From positions 1 through 50,425 of the forward strand of contig NZ_JBAHUR010000017.1 in the NCBI RefSeq assembly GCF_036689815.1: 50,425 bases of DNA. The letters are read 5' to 3'. Of the stretch, positions 42,729 through 50,425 are shown piece by piece. The stretch is from Magnetovibrio sp. PR-2 (GTDB lineage Bacteria > Pseudomonadota > Alphaproteobacteria > Rhodospirillales > Magnetovibrionaceae). Position 1 is the first letter of the stretch, and the number at the start of each line of letters is the position of its first letter. The position numbers and the translations under genes are program-made. Under the pieces are notes generated by a model. It did not search any database and was not told the origin of the DNA. It saw only the letters and a list, made by a program, of their open reading frames with translations.

Positions 42729-45260
42729 ATGATCGCGTGGGAACGTCTCCTGATCGATCTCGGCACCAATATCGTGTTGTTGATGGCATTGGCTTTTGCT
42801 TATAGCCATGCCCTGCGCCATCTCAACCGGGTGGCTCCCCATTACAAAAGCCTTATCGTCGGCCTTATTTTTAGTGTAATTGCCATTCTCTGCATGAACG
42901 CGTTGGTCGAAATCACACCCGGTGTAGTCCTGGATGGGCGCAACGTCATCGTCTTGATTGCCACCGTGTTCGGCGGCCCCGTCGTCGGGCTCATCACCAC
43001 GGGGCTTGCATCGGCTTTTCGGCTGCACATGGGCGGCGTCGGGACTTTTACGGGCATTGCGGCCATGGCGTCAGCCCTGGGCGTGGGTGTTGCATTTCAC
43101 GTCTTTTATCACCACCCGCCGCACAAGATTCGTCTCGGACACATTTTCTCCATGTCACTGGCCGTCAGCCTCTTGAGCTTGGGCTGGATGTTTAGCCTCC
43201 CCGAAGCCATAGAACCCGCTGCCATCGTCAACAGCGTCGCCATACCGGTCCTGGTGTCCTATCCCCTTGCAGCTGTCTTTTTAGGCTATTTGTTGCGTCG
43301 AGAACACTTGCACCTGCGTGTCTTTGAGCGGTTGCGCAAAAGTGAGGAAAGTTTCCGTGACTTTGCCCAAGCCTCATCTGACTGGTTCTGGGAGACCGAT
43401 GAATATCGCCGCTTTACCAAAATAGCTTTGGGCAACCGCAAGCTTCCAGGTCTAGATCCAGAATCCTATATCGGCCGAACCCGTGAATCCATTGCCGTTG
43501 ATTACACCGACAACCCCAAATGGCAAAAATTGCTTCAAGACATCGCCAACCACAAACCGTTCCAAGATTTTGTTTACGAAGTGGCCCGCGACAACGGCGA
43601 ACGTGTCCATATCTCCATCAACGGCGTACCAATTTTTGATGAAGACGGTGTTTATCAAGGCTATCGCGGCACCGGGACCGACATTACGGAAAGTATCAAA
43701 GCGCAGGCGGATTTGGTTGAAGCCAAGGAACAAGCCGAACGTTTTTTGGATGTTGCCGAAGCCATTATCGTTGCCATCGACAAAAACGCCATCGTGACCT
43801 TGATCAACCGCCGGGGCTGCGATGTCTTGGGATACAGCGAAGATGAACTGTTGGGGCAAAACTGGTTCGACACGGTGATCCCCTTCGAAGAGCGCCGCGA
43901 AGTGTGGGCCATTTTCCAAGACCTGATCAAGGGCGGCGCACTCCCCAACCAATATTTTGAAAACCGCGTCCTCACCAAAGAAGGCGCACTCTTAACCGTC
44001 ACGTGGCACAACACCGTTCAGCGCGACAAGTATGGGCACATCATCGGCACGCTCAGTTCCGGACAAGACATAACCGCACGCAAGGTCGCCGAAGAAGAAA
44101 TGCAAGTCGCAAAAGATATAGCCGAAAGCGCTAGCCTCGCCAAAACAGAATTCCTCGCCAGCATGAGCCATGAACTTCGCACCCCCTTGAATGCCGTTCT
44201 TGGCTTTGCTCAAGTCTTGCAATACGACACCGAACACCCGCTGACCCCAAAACAACGGCGCAATGTCGAACATGTTCTGAGCGGCGGCGATCATCTGTTA
44301 CAGCTGGTCAATGAGATCTTGGACCTCACAACGATTGAGGCGGACCAATACGCTCTTGATCTGAAAGATATAAATGCCAACTCATTGGTGCGCGAATGTG
44401 TGGCGTTGTCCAAACCCATTGGCAAAACGCGCGCCATTGAGCTGATCGACACCTTCAGCGATATGGACCCCATCACACTGACCACGGACGGCATGCGTCT
44501 GAAACAAATTCTCATCAATCTGCTGTCCAACGCCATTAAATACAACACCTCTGGCGGTACGGTGACCGTCGAAGGGGATTTGGATACACCGGGGTATCTA
44601 CGCTTGATCATCACGGATACGGGCATCGGCATTTCCCCGCAAGACTTAAAAACCGTGTTCGGCATGTTCCAACGGGTTGGGGCTGACCCGATGATCACCC
44701 ACGAAGGCACCGGGATCGGGCTCACCGTCAGCAAACTTTTGGTCGAACGCATGGCGGGACAAATCGGCTGTTCGAGCATGTTGCATCAAGGCAGCTCTTT
44801 TTGGATAAAAATCCCCCTCGCATCCAATGATGACATCGTGATTTGGAACGACCAAATGCGTGTTGGCGTGGACCCCATCGACAAAGACCATCAAATCCTG
44901 GTCACACTGTTAAACAAAGTCATCACCAACGCGCATGACATTCCGGCAATGGATGAGGCCATAGGGCGTCTGATCGCCTATTTGCTGCATCATTTCCGTG
45001 CCGAGGAGGAAATCATGCGGTTGTGCCGTTATCCCAAACGCGAAGAACACGCAGATGCGCATGCGGCCCTGATCGAACGCGTACGCGTTCTCAACAACCG
45101 ATGGAAAGACGGCCGGGATGGCAACGATTTAAAAGCACTCAACGACATGCTGCATGACGAACTTCTCGTGCACTTGTTTTCGACAGATGACGATATCGCC
45201 CCCTACACCAAAGGGCGCGAGCGCGAAATCAAACAAGCACTTCAAAGCGTTCGCCTTTAA
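42729..45260 (+). CDS. 5TM-PAS-PAS histidine kinase with C-terminal bacteriohemerythrin
   Basis: The protein has 843 aa. The N-terminal 5TM-LytS-like membrane domain (about 1-190; VVLDGRNVIVLIATVFGGPVVG, LASAFRLHMGGVG) is followed by two PAS domains (about 205-330 and 340-460), HisKA with His481 (MSHELRTPLNAVLG) and HATPase_c (NLLSNAIKYN, ITDTGIGIS, GTGIGLTVSKLL). From about residue 704 a complete hemerythrin domain follows, with every metal-binding motif: DKDHQ, HFRAE, HADAH and HLFSTD. The di-iron site probably binds O2 or NO and modulates the kinase. There is no receiver domain. MIAWERLL at 42729 was preferred as start over the ATG 12 nt earlier because GGGG lies before it. Confidence 0.92.
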   Translation: MIAWERLLIDLGTNIVLLMALAFAYSHALRHLNRVAPHYKSLIVGLIFSVIAILCMNALVEITPGVVLDGRNVIVLIATVFGGPVVGLITTGLASAFRLHMGGVGTFTGIAAMASALGVGVAFHVFYHHPPHKIRLGHIFSMSLAVSLLSLGWMFSLPEAIEPAAIVNSVAIPVLVSYPLAAVFLGYLLRREHLHLRVFERLRKSEESFRDFAQASSDWFWETDEYRRFTKIALGNRKLPGLDPESYIGRTRESIAVDYTDNPKWQKLLQDIANHKPFQDFVYEVARDNGERVHISINGVPIFDEDGVYQGYRGTGTDITESIKAQADLVEAKEQAERFLDVAEAIIVAIDKNAIVTLINRRGCDVLGYSEDELLGQNWFDTVIPFEERREVWAIFQDLIKGGALPNQYFENRVLTKEGALLTVTWHNTVQRDKYGHIIGTLSSGQDITARKVAEEEMQVAKDIAESASLAKTEFLASMSHELRTPLNAVLGFAQVLQYDTEHPLTPKQRRNVEHVLSGGDHLLQLVNEILDLTTIEADQYALDLKDINANSLVRECVALSKPIGKTRAIELIDTFSDMDPITLTTDGMRLKQILINLLSNAIKYNTSGGTVTVEGDLDTPGYLRLIITDTGIGISPQDLKTVFGMFQRVGADPMITHEGTGIGLTVSKLLVERMAGQIGCSSMLHQGSSFWIKIPLASNDDIVIWNDQMRVGVDPIDKDHQILVTLLNKVITNAHDIPAMDEAIGRLIAYLLHHFRAEEEIMRLCRYPKREEHADAHAALIERVRVLNNRWKDGRDGNDLKALNDMLHDELLVHLFSTDDDIAPYTKGREREIKQALQSVRL

Positions 45261-45274
45261 TGACAGAACAAACA

Positions 45275-45306
45275 AAAACCCCGCCGAACCATGTCGGCGG
45301 GGTTTT
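45275..45306. terminator. bidirectional hairpin terminator
   Basis: AAAACCCCGCCG (45275-45286) and CGGCGGGGTTTT (45295-45306) form a perfect 12-bp stem between the converging kinase and HU genes. Confidence 0.88.
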
Positions 45307-45329
45307 GGTATTTGCAACCGCTTAAAAGC

Positions 45330-45698
45330 TTAGATGGAACCTTTCAAGGAGGCGCCAGCTTTAAAGCGTACGGACTTAGATGCTTTGATGCGGATGGTTT
45401 CACCGGTTTGCGGGTTGCGGCCTTTGCGGCCTGCACGCTTGGCAACATTGAACGTACCAAAGCCAACCAGCTGAACTTTTTGGTTCTTTTTCAAAGAAGC
45501 GGTAACGGTTCCGATAACGTCGCCCAAAGCTTCATTTGCAGCTTTGGCCGTGCAACCGGTTGCTTCTTGAATCACGCTGACCAGATGTAGGCGATCGCTG
45601 GTCCCTTCGGGGGTCGCTTTGTAACGTTTCGCCGGTTTCGCCGCTGCAGCTTTTTTCTTAGCCGGGGCTTTTTTCTTCGTGGTCGCTTTCTTAGCCAT
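45330..45698 (-). CDS. HU-family DNA-binding protein with lysine/alanine-rich N-terminal tail
   Basis: Nucleoid-architectural protein of 122 aa against about 90 for ordinary HU. Residues 1-31 are an Ala/Lys/Pro tail (KKATTKKKAPAKKKAAAAKP), resembling eukaryotic H1 tails. The HU fold follows from about residue 32, with VQLVGFGTFNVAKRAGRKGR and NPQTGETIRIKASKSVRFKAG forming the DNA-bending arms. AGGAGG stands 9 nt before the ATG at 45698; the ORF extends further upstream without similarity. A dimer that bends and compacts DNA is expected, the tail adding non-specific affinity. Confidence 0.93.
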   Translation of the reverse strand: MAKKATTKKKAPAKKKAAAAKPAKRYKATPEGTSDRLHLVSVIQEATGCTAKAANEALGDVIGTVTASLKKNQKVQLVGFGTFNVAKRAGRKGRNPQTGETIRIKASKSVRFKAGASLKGSI

Positions 45699-46225
45699 AG
45701 AAATGCACTCCTCCTGAGAATCGATCTGAGGCGGGAGTTTAACCCGATTCACACAAAAAGCACCATACGCAAACGTAGCTATCCAAAGAATTGTCACAAT
45801 CTACAGTTTGTCTGCACCAGCCCCAAAAAACGTAATCTGTCCCTTTTAAATTATCCTCCCAGCAGCTCGAAAACAAAGCAGAGCCCGACGACGGCATCTG
45901 CGCACGGGAATTGCTATTGAAACTGAACACGCTGACACCATATATGATGACAGAAAATAATGCGGCTGCATTCATCGTGAAGCCCTCTTTCCCGTGTGGA
46001 GCTTATGAGGCCTTCCGCAACTGCGAAACACACCACACCCCTTGCACACACCCCAGGGCTAATCCAAATGGATGAGCTAACCCCCTATTAGTCTTACATT
46101 TTTCCATGTAATACATTTGTACCATTTATACTACTAAGAAAACATTTGTTGCAAAACGATTGGTTTTGACACAGGATGTGCCGTCAGATCGTCAGGGGTA
46201 AGGACGAGGCCTGGGGAGGCCAGAG
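45699..46225. promoter_or_regulatory. intergenic promoter region of HU and the acyl-CoA operon
   Basis: This 527-bp gap separates divergent genes and holds no convincing ORF. ATGTAATACAT (46106-46116) is a perfect 11-nt palindrome in an AT-rich stretch about 110 nt before the RpiR-crotonase fusion, a reasonable site for an RpiR-type or other regulator. The CTGGGGAGGCCAGAG just before 46226 supplies its ribosome site. Nothing else was recognised. Confidence 0.4.
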
Positions 46226-46954
46226 ATGGAATACCAAGAGCTGTCACAGCGCGTCGAAGACGCCTTTGAAGGCCTAAGTGCGCAACTCAAGCGCGCGGCT
46301 CGTTATGTGTTGGACCATCCCGATGACGTTGCGTTGTTGTCCATGCGCCAGTTTGCAGCCAAAGCCAACGTCCATCCTTCGACCATGATGCGTTTGATCA
46401 AAGAATTGGGTATGGACGGCTACGCAGCCTTCCAAGAGCCCCACCGCCATCGCCTGCGCACATTGCCCAAGCCCATTGTTGCAGCCGTGAACGGCTACGC
46501 GTTGGGCGCTGGGGCGGAGATGGCTATTTCTGCGGACTTTGTGTTGATGAAACACTCTGCACAAATCGGTTTTCCGGAAGTGTCCATCGGAACGTTCCTG
46601 GGCGGCGGGGTGACGCATGTTCTCCCCCAGCTGGTTGGCATGGCCCGTGCGCGTGAACTTGTCTATACGGGCGAGCGCATCAACGGGGAACAGGCTGCAT
46701 CTATGGGCTTGGCGACACGGAGCTTTTCTGACGAAACCTATGACGAGGGTGTAAAGGCCTTTGCCAAACTCATCGCATCCAAAGCCCCCGTATCCATGGC
46801 CTTTGCCAAAGACCATTTCGCCGAACTGCGCACCTATGACGAAGCCTTTAACAGTGAGCTGGACGCCATATTGGCGTGTATGAAAACCGACGATTGGGCC
46901 GAAGGAGTCGCCGCTTTCGCTGAAAAACGCCCCCCTGTTTTTAAGGGGCAATAG
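46226..46954 (+). CDS. chimeric protein: RpiR-type HTH fused to N-terminally truncated crotonase
   Basis: The protein has 242 aa. Residues 1-78 are an RpiR-family helix-turn-helix domain (LKRAARYVLDHPDDVALLSM, FAAKANVHPSTMMRLIKELGMDGYAAFQE). At about 79 it passes without a break into an enoyl-CoA hydratase-type sequence, LPKPIVAAVNGYALGAGAEMAI onward. The SIS domain of the regulator and the first ~95 residues of the crotonase (with the first oxyanion-hole segment) are absent. The two Glu of crotonase chemistry (FPEVS and ARELVYTG) remain. It is probably a deletion fusion of adjacent genes; activity of either half is uncertain. It lies 2 nt before the acyl-CoA synthetase gene. Confidence 0.85.
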   Translation: MEYQELSQRVEDAFEGLSAQLKRAARYVLDHPDDVALLSMRQFAAKANVHPSTMMRLIKELGMDGYAAFQEPHRHRLRTLPKPIVAAVNGYALGAGAEMAISADFVLMKHSAQIGFPEVSIGTFLGGGVTHVLPQLVGMARARELVYTGERINGEQAASMGLATRSFSDETYDEGVKAFAKLIASKAPVSMAFAKDHFAELRTYDEAFNSELDAILACMKTDDWAEGVAAFAEKRPPVFKGQ

Positions 46955-46956
46955 TT

Positions 46957-49104
46957 ATGCCCGACGACACTCTTTCTTTTTTGTCGCCAAAATCCATTGC
47001 GATCATTGGCGCGTCCAAGGACCCCACCAAACGCGGCTATCAAGCCATTCGTTATTTGATTGCCGATAAGTTCCCAGGCGGTATCTACCCAATCCATCCC
47101 CGTGAACCAGAGATCCTGGGCATCCCCGCCTATGCCTCAGTCACGGACGTTCAAGACACCATCGATATCGCCCTGGTCTGCACCCAGGCCAAGACCTTGC
47201 CCTCTATTGTCGAAGACCTCGGCAAAAAAGGTGTAAAGGGCGCGATTATCTTAGCCGGCGGCTTTGGTGAAATGGGGCCGGAGGGCGAAGCCCTGGAACG
47301 CGAAACTCTGGACAAAGCCAAGGCCTACTCCATCCGTCTCATCGGGCCGAATACGTCGGGCATCTTCAATTTGCACGCTGCCATGAACTTGGTCGGTATG
47401 CCTGACGTGCGGGCGGGTGGCATCGGCATCGTGTCGCAATCGGGCAATATGGCGTTGTCCATTGTGACCGAAGCCTCTTCGCGCGGGTATTTGGGCTTTA
47501 GCACCTATGTCGGTGTGGGCAATCAAGCCGACGTGCACTTTCACGAATACCTGTCCTATATGGGCCAAGACCCGGACACGTTTGTCCCGGTGCTCTATGT
47601 CGAAGGCTTTAAAGAAGGCCGGGCGTTTTTGGACGTGGCCCGCGACGTGACCCAACACAAACCGGTTGTGCTTTATAAGTCCGGGCGCACATCTGTCGGC
47701 CAAGAATCTGCCAAATCCCACACGGGTGCATTGGCCGGTAGTTATGAAATGACCGTCGATTTGATGCGCCAAGCAGGCGTCACCGTCGCGCGCCAATCCG
47801 ACCATGTGGTCCCCGTAGCCGAAGCGCTACGCTTGTTGCCACCGGCGGCATCGAACCGGGTCGCTGTTTTGGCCGACGGCGGCGGACACGCGACCATCGC
47901 CGCCGACAGCTTGACCGAAAACGGAATTGAGCTGCCGCGTTTAAGCGCCGACACCACGCAAAAGCTATCAGAGCTTCTGCCGCCCGCAGCCAGCCTTGCC
48001 AACCCCGTCGACGTGGCCGGGGGAACCGACACCAACCCGGGCCTGTTTGCCGACTGCGCACAGCTGTCGTTGGAAGACCCCAATGTTGATGCCCTTCTGA
48101 TCGTCGGCTTGTTCGGCGGCTACAAGTTGCGTTTCGCCGAAAGCTTAGGCCACATCGAAAACGAAACGGCGATCCGCCTCAGCGCCTTGGTACGACGCTA
48201 TAACAAACCGATCTTGTTGCAAAGCCTGTACACCTTCGTGCAGCCCGACGCCTTAAAGACACTGCGCGGCGCTGGAGTCCCAGTCCAAGAATCCATCGAA
48301 ATCGCCTCCAGTTGCATGACCGCGCTGGTGCACTACGGTCACGCCAAACGCCGCAACGCCGAACACCCGCCCATCATCGTGACTGAAAAGCCCGAAGGTG
48401 CCGATAACATCGTTAAAACGTGCAGGGATGAAGAGCGTTTGTCTTTGTTCGAATACGAAGCCATTGAACTTCTCAAAGCTTACGGCGTGCAGATGGAAAA
48501 TTTCCAGTTCGTCAGCACCAAGGACGATTTGGACGCTGCATATGACGTCATCGGCGACATGCCGAAGGTCATGAAGGTGGTGTCGAAGGACATCTTGCAC
48601 AAAACCGAAGCGGGCGGTGTTCGCCTGGCTTTGCGCGACAAAGTGTCCGTGCATAAAGCTTTCGATCAAATCATGGGCAGCGCTTTGGCCTATGATCCCG
48701 GCGCGGATATCAAAGGCGTACTGCTGGGCCCCATGGCCGAGCCCGGCGTCGAAGTCATCATCGGCATGATGTGCGATCCGGTTTATGGCCCGGTGATGAT
48801 GTTCGGCATCGGCGGCACGCTGGTCGAGGTCTTGCGCGACGTTTCGTTCCGCGCCATCCCGCTCAGCCCCGCGGACGCAGAAGAAATGCTGGCCGAGATT
48901 AAATCGGGTGCCATTTTAGAAGGCGTGCGCGGTGCGCCGCCCATCGATAAAGAAGCCATCGTTGATGTGATGATGAAGGTTTCTGCCTTGGTCCAAGCCC
49001 ACCCCGAAATCGTCGAATTGGACTTGAACCCCATATTTGCGCATCAAGTCGGCTGCACCGTTGTCGATGCCCGCGTCATATTGTCAGAGGAGCCGGTCGC
49101 ATGA
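46957..49104 (+). CDS. ADP-forming acyl-CoA synthetase (acetate-CoA ligase family)
   Basis: The protein has 715 aa in the fused alpha-beta form: CoA-binding domain (SIAIIGASKDPTKRGYQAI), succinyl-CoA-ligase-like domains with the conserved SHTGALAGSYE histidine region, and a C-terminal ATP-grasp domain (LLKAYGV, VMKVVSKDILHKTEAGGV, VYGPVMMFGIGGTLVE, ELDLNP). It interconverts acyl-CoA, ADP and phosphate with the free acid, CoA and ATP; the acyl group is unknown. Placement between two crotonase-type genes suggests a catabolic pathway for an aromatic or branched acid. It is translationally coupled to the next gene (ATGA overlap at 49101). Confidence 0.92.
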   Translation: MPDDTLSFLSPKSIAIIGASKDPTKRGYQAIRYLIADKFPGGIYPIHPREPEILGIPAYASVTDVQDTIDIALVCTQAKTLPSIVEDLGKKGVKGAIILAGGFGEMGPEGEALERETLDKAKAYSIRLIGPNTSGIFNLHAAMNLVGMPDVRAGGIGIVSQSGNMALSIVTEASSRGYLGFSTYVGVGNQADVHFHEYLSYMGQDPDTFVPVLYVEGFKEGRAFLDVARDVTQHKPVVLYKSGRTSVGQESAKSHTGALAGSYEMTVDLMRQAGVTVARQSDHVVPVAEALRLLPPAASNRVAVLADGGGHATIAADSLTENGIELPRLSADTTQKLSELLPPAASLANPVDVAGGTDTNPGLFADCAQLSLEDPNVDALLIVGLFGGYKLRFAESLGHIENETAIRLSALVRRYNKPILLQSLYTFVQPDALKTLRGAGVPVQESIEIASSCMTALVHYGHAKRRNAEHPPIIVTEKPEGADNIVKTCRDEERLSLFEYEAIELLKAYGVQMENFQFVSTKDDLDAAYDVIGDMPKVMKVVSKDILHKTEAGGVRLALRDKVSVHKAFDQIMGSALAYDPGADIKGVLLGPMAEPGVEVIIGMMCDPVYGPVMMFGIGGTLVEVLRDVSFRAIPLSPADAEEMLAEIKSGAILEGVRGAPPIDKEAIVDVMMKVSALVQAHPEIVELDLNPIFAHQVGCTVVDARVILSEEPVA

Positions 49105-49916
49105 GCCATGTCTTCACACCGAAAGACTGCACCCTTACCCTGAATAACAGGGTTGCCACATTGACCTTCAACCGCGATGACGTGCGCAATGCGCTAACAG
49201 GGACCGCGCTCATTGACGACATCGTTGATACGGTTAACTGGGCAAACACGTCGCCGGAGGTCTCAGTTTTGGTTCTCACCGGCACAGGCAGTGCCTTTTC
49301 CGCAGGCGGCAACATCAAAGACATGCGTGAGCGCGCAGGCGACTTTGGTGGCAACGTGGCAGAGCTGGAAAACCGCTATCGTCGCGGCATCCAACGCATA
49401 CCTTTGGCGCTTCACAACGCCGAGCTCCCCACCATCGCCGCCGTCAACGGCCCAGCCATCGGTGCGGGGTTGGATGTGGCCTGCATGTGCGACATACGTA
49501 TTGGTTCGACGAAAGCAAAGTTCGGCGAAACGTTTGTGAATTTAGGCATCATTCCCGGTGATGGTGGAGCTTGGTTCTTACAACGCTTGATCGGTTATCA
49601 ACGGGCCGCTGAATTAACCCTGAGCGGTCGAGTGATCGGCGCGGACGAAGCCAAAGACATCGGTTTGTTGCTCGAAGTGGCTGAACCCGACACCCTCATG
49701 GAACAAGCCCACGACTTAGCCGCCACCATGGCGGCCAAACCGCCACAGGCGCTGCGCTATGCCAAGCGTTTGATGAAAATGGCCCAACGCCAAGAGCTTC
49801 CAGACTTTCTGGATTTCTGCGCCACGGTGCAAGGCATCTGTCACAACACCGAAGATCACACAGAAGCCGTCAGTGCATTTTTGGAAAAACGCGACCCCAG
49901 TTATACCGGGCGATAA
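49101..49916 (+). CDS. enoyl-CoA hydratase/isomerase (crotonase) family protein
   Basis: The protein has 271 aa, a full-length crotonase. The first oxyanion-hole segment is SAFSAGGNIKDM (about 70-81) and the second is NGPAIGAGLDVACMCD. The Glu positions of hydratase chemistry are occupied (FGETFVNLG and AAELTLSG), so hydration or isomerisation of an enoyl-CoA is plausible. It ends DPSYTGR, like many long-chain crotonases. It is the third gene of the acyl-CoA operon. As the intact paralogue, it shows what the fused upstream gene has lost. Confidence 0.92.
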   Translation: MSHVFTPKDCTLTLNNRVATLTFNRDDVRNALTGTALIDDIVDTVNWANTSPEVSVLVLTGTGSAFSAGGNIKDMRERAGDFGGNVAELENRYRRGIQRIPLALHNAELPTIAAVNGPAIGAGLDVACMCDIRIGSTKAKFGETFVNLGIIPGDGGAWFLQRLIGYQRAAELTLSGRVIGADEAKDIGLLLEVAEPDTLMEQAHDLAATMAAKPPQALRYAKRLMKMAQRQELPDFLDFCATVQGICHNTEDHTEAVSAFLEKRDPSYTGR

Positions 49917-50143
49917 GGTCTTTCCGCATTCCTTGCCCAATAGCTCTGACCTTGTGCGGAGCTTCTAAATTCTTCTGCAGATGACCCTGAGGAGAAATTG
50001 CTTCAGTTTGTGTAAACTAAAACTGGAAATAAATGAACTGAGAAACAGGGTTTAAATAAACGAAGATAAAAGGAACGGTATTCCCCCCCGAGTACCCTAG
50101 ACACTTTTTAGCGTACCAATTACGCAACAGAAAGGTGTTTAAA

Positions 50144-50425
50144 ATGAGTGCTAAACGTTACACGGAAGAATTTAAGGTTGAAGCTGTCAAACAAGTCACA
50201 GATCGGGGCTATAAGCTTGGTGAAGTGTCCGAGCGCTTAGGCGTTACGCCCAAAAGTCTGCGTGACTGGATCAGTAAATACGGCGATACCGGTTCTCAGC
50301 ATCAAGTTATTTCAGGTCAGCAAGACGAGCTTCGTCGATTAAAGTCGGAGCTCCGCCGTGTCACTGAGGAGCGCGACATCTTTTCTTTGGGTGAATTATG
50401 TCACCCAAATTCAGGCGCTATGGCG
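50144..50425 (+). CDS. IS3-family transposase OrfA, 3' part abnormal and cut by window end
   Basis: The frame starts MSAKRYTEEFKVEAVKQVTD and has the OrfA helix-turn-helix (LGEVSERLGVTPKSLRDWI) and leucine-zipper-like end (DELRRLKSELRRVTEERDI). In intact IS3 OrfA the ERDI is followed by a short Lys/Ala-rich tail such as LKKAA. Here the sequence turns after position 50382 into FSLGELCHPNSG, unlike any OrfA. That change coincides with an inverted repeat at 50386-50409. The frame is open to the window end. It is probably an insertion-disrupted element. Confidence 0.8.
   Translation, partial: MSAKRYTEEFKVEAVKQVTDRGYKLGEVSERLGVTPKSLRDWISKYGDTGSQHQVISGQQDELRRLKSELRRVTEERDIFSLGELCHPNSGAMA
50386..50409. 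repeat. perfect inverted repeat inside disrupted orfA
   Basis: TTTGGGTGA (50386-50394) and TCACCCAAA (50401-50409) are perfect 9-nt arms with a 6-nt loop. They begin where similarity to OrfA stops and may be the end of a second element inserted there. Confidence 0.5.

Larger units (their letters stand above)
50080..50425 (+). mobile_element. left part of an IS3-family insertion sequence
   Basis: The transposase orfA begins at 50144. The C-rich stretch CCCCCCCGAGTACCCTAGACA (about 50083-50103) before it resembles an IS left end in position. The right end is outside the window, so neither terminal inverted repeats nor target duplication can be checked. The left limit is approximate. Confidence 0.55.

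Noticed and set aside
45739-45975. 78-aa minus-strand frame upstream of the HU gene
   Set aside because: Unusual composition with many Cys, Trp and Ser and no ribosome site; lies in the HU promoter region.

Overview
The window is a chromosomal segment of an alphaproteobacterium, most likely an aquatic member of the Rhodospirillales; the genus cannot be named from sequence alone. The evidence is a permuted two-piece tmRNA gene beside an alphaproteobacterial-type SspB, a CheZ (rare in the class but kept in that order), an alphaproteobacterial L36, an acuR/acuI-type acrylate operon and moderately GC-rich coding DNA. Most of the segment is ordinary vertical chromosome with tight operons and clear hairpin terminators between converging genes.

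Layout. 1-3.7 kb: ilvB-ilvN-ilvC (branched-chain amino acids) with a structured ilvB leader. 3.7-5.5 kb: miaA and serB diverge with start codons sharing one CATG. 5.5-7.8 kb: acuR-like regulator, AhpD-like protein and AcuI-like reductase. 7.9-12 kb: a conserved unknown protein, trpB2 and a PAS-GGDEF diguanylate cyclase. 12-16 kb: hflK-hflC-DUF2065-degP, an envelope protein quality-control cluster. 16-20.8 kb: apbC, an OmpA-like protein, cheZ and a double-domain ThyX-like enzyme.

20.9-25.6 kb is the accessory stretch. It starts with an AT-richer three-gene module (dual-OB-like protein plus two DUF488 proteins) behind a perfect palindrome. A repeat-rich zone follows, with two ~150 bp direct repeats around a DUF4197 gene, a palindromic interspersed repeat and a decayed copy of the tmRNA acceptor segment. 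The intact permuted ssrA gene comes next, and sspB, which delivers ssrA-tagged proteins to ClpXP, lies 0.3 kb beyond it.

25.7-38 kb: sspB, class I fumarase, an alpha/beta hydrolase, a LysE-type exporter, an RHH protein, a large AsmA protein, rpmJ and a 5-oxoprolinase/MarR pair. 38-45.3 kb is a signalling cluster: a solitary amino-acid-type binding protein, a hybrid kinase, a NarL-type regulator, and a 5TM-PAS-PAS kinase ending in a complete bacteriohemerythrin domain. 45.3-50 kb: a tailed HU protein, then an acyl-CoA operon whose first gene is an in-frame fusion of an RpiR DNA-binding domain to a crotonase lacking its N-terminus, followed by an ADP-forming acyl-CoA synthetase and an intact crotonase. 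The window ends inside an IS3-type orfA whose C-terminal part looks disrupted.

The best leads are the DUF488/dual-OB module, the tmRNA relic and nearby duplications, the RpiR-crotonase chimera, the kinase-hemerythrin fusion and the tandem ThyX-like protein. All functional statements are read from sequence by eye; no database search was run.
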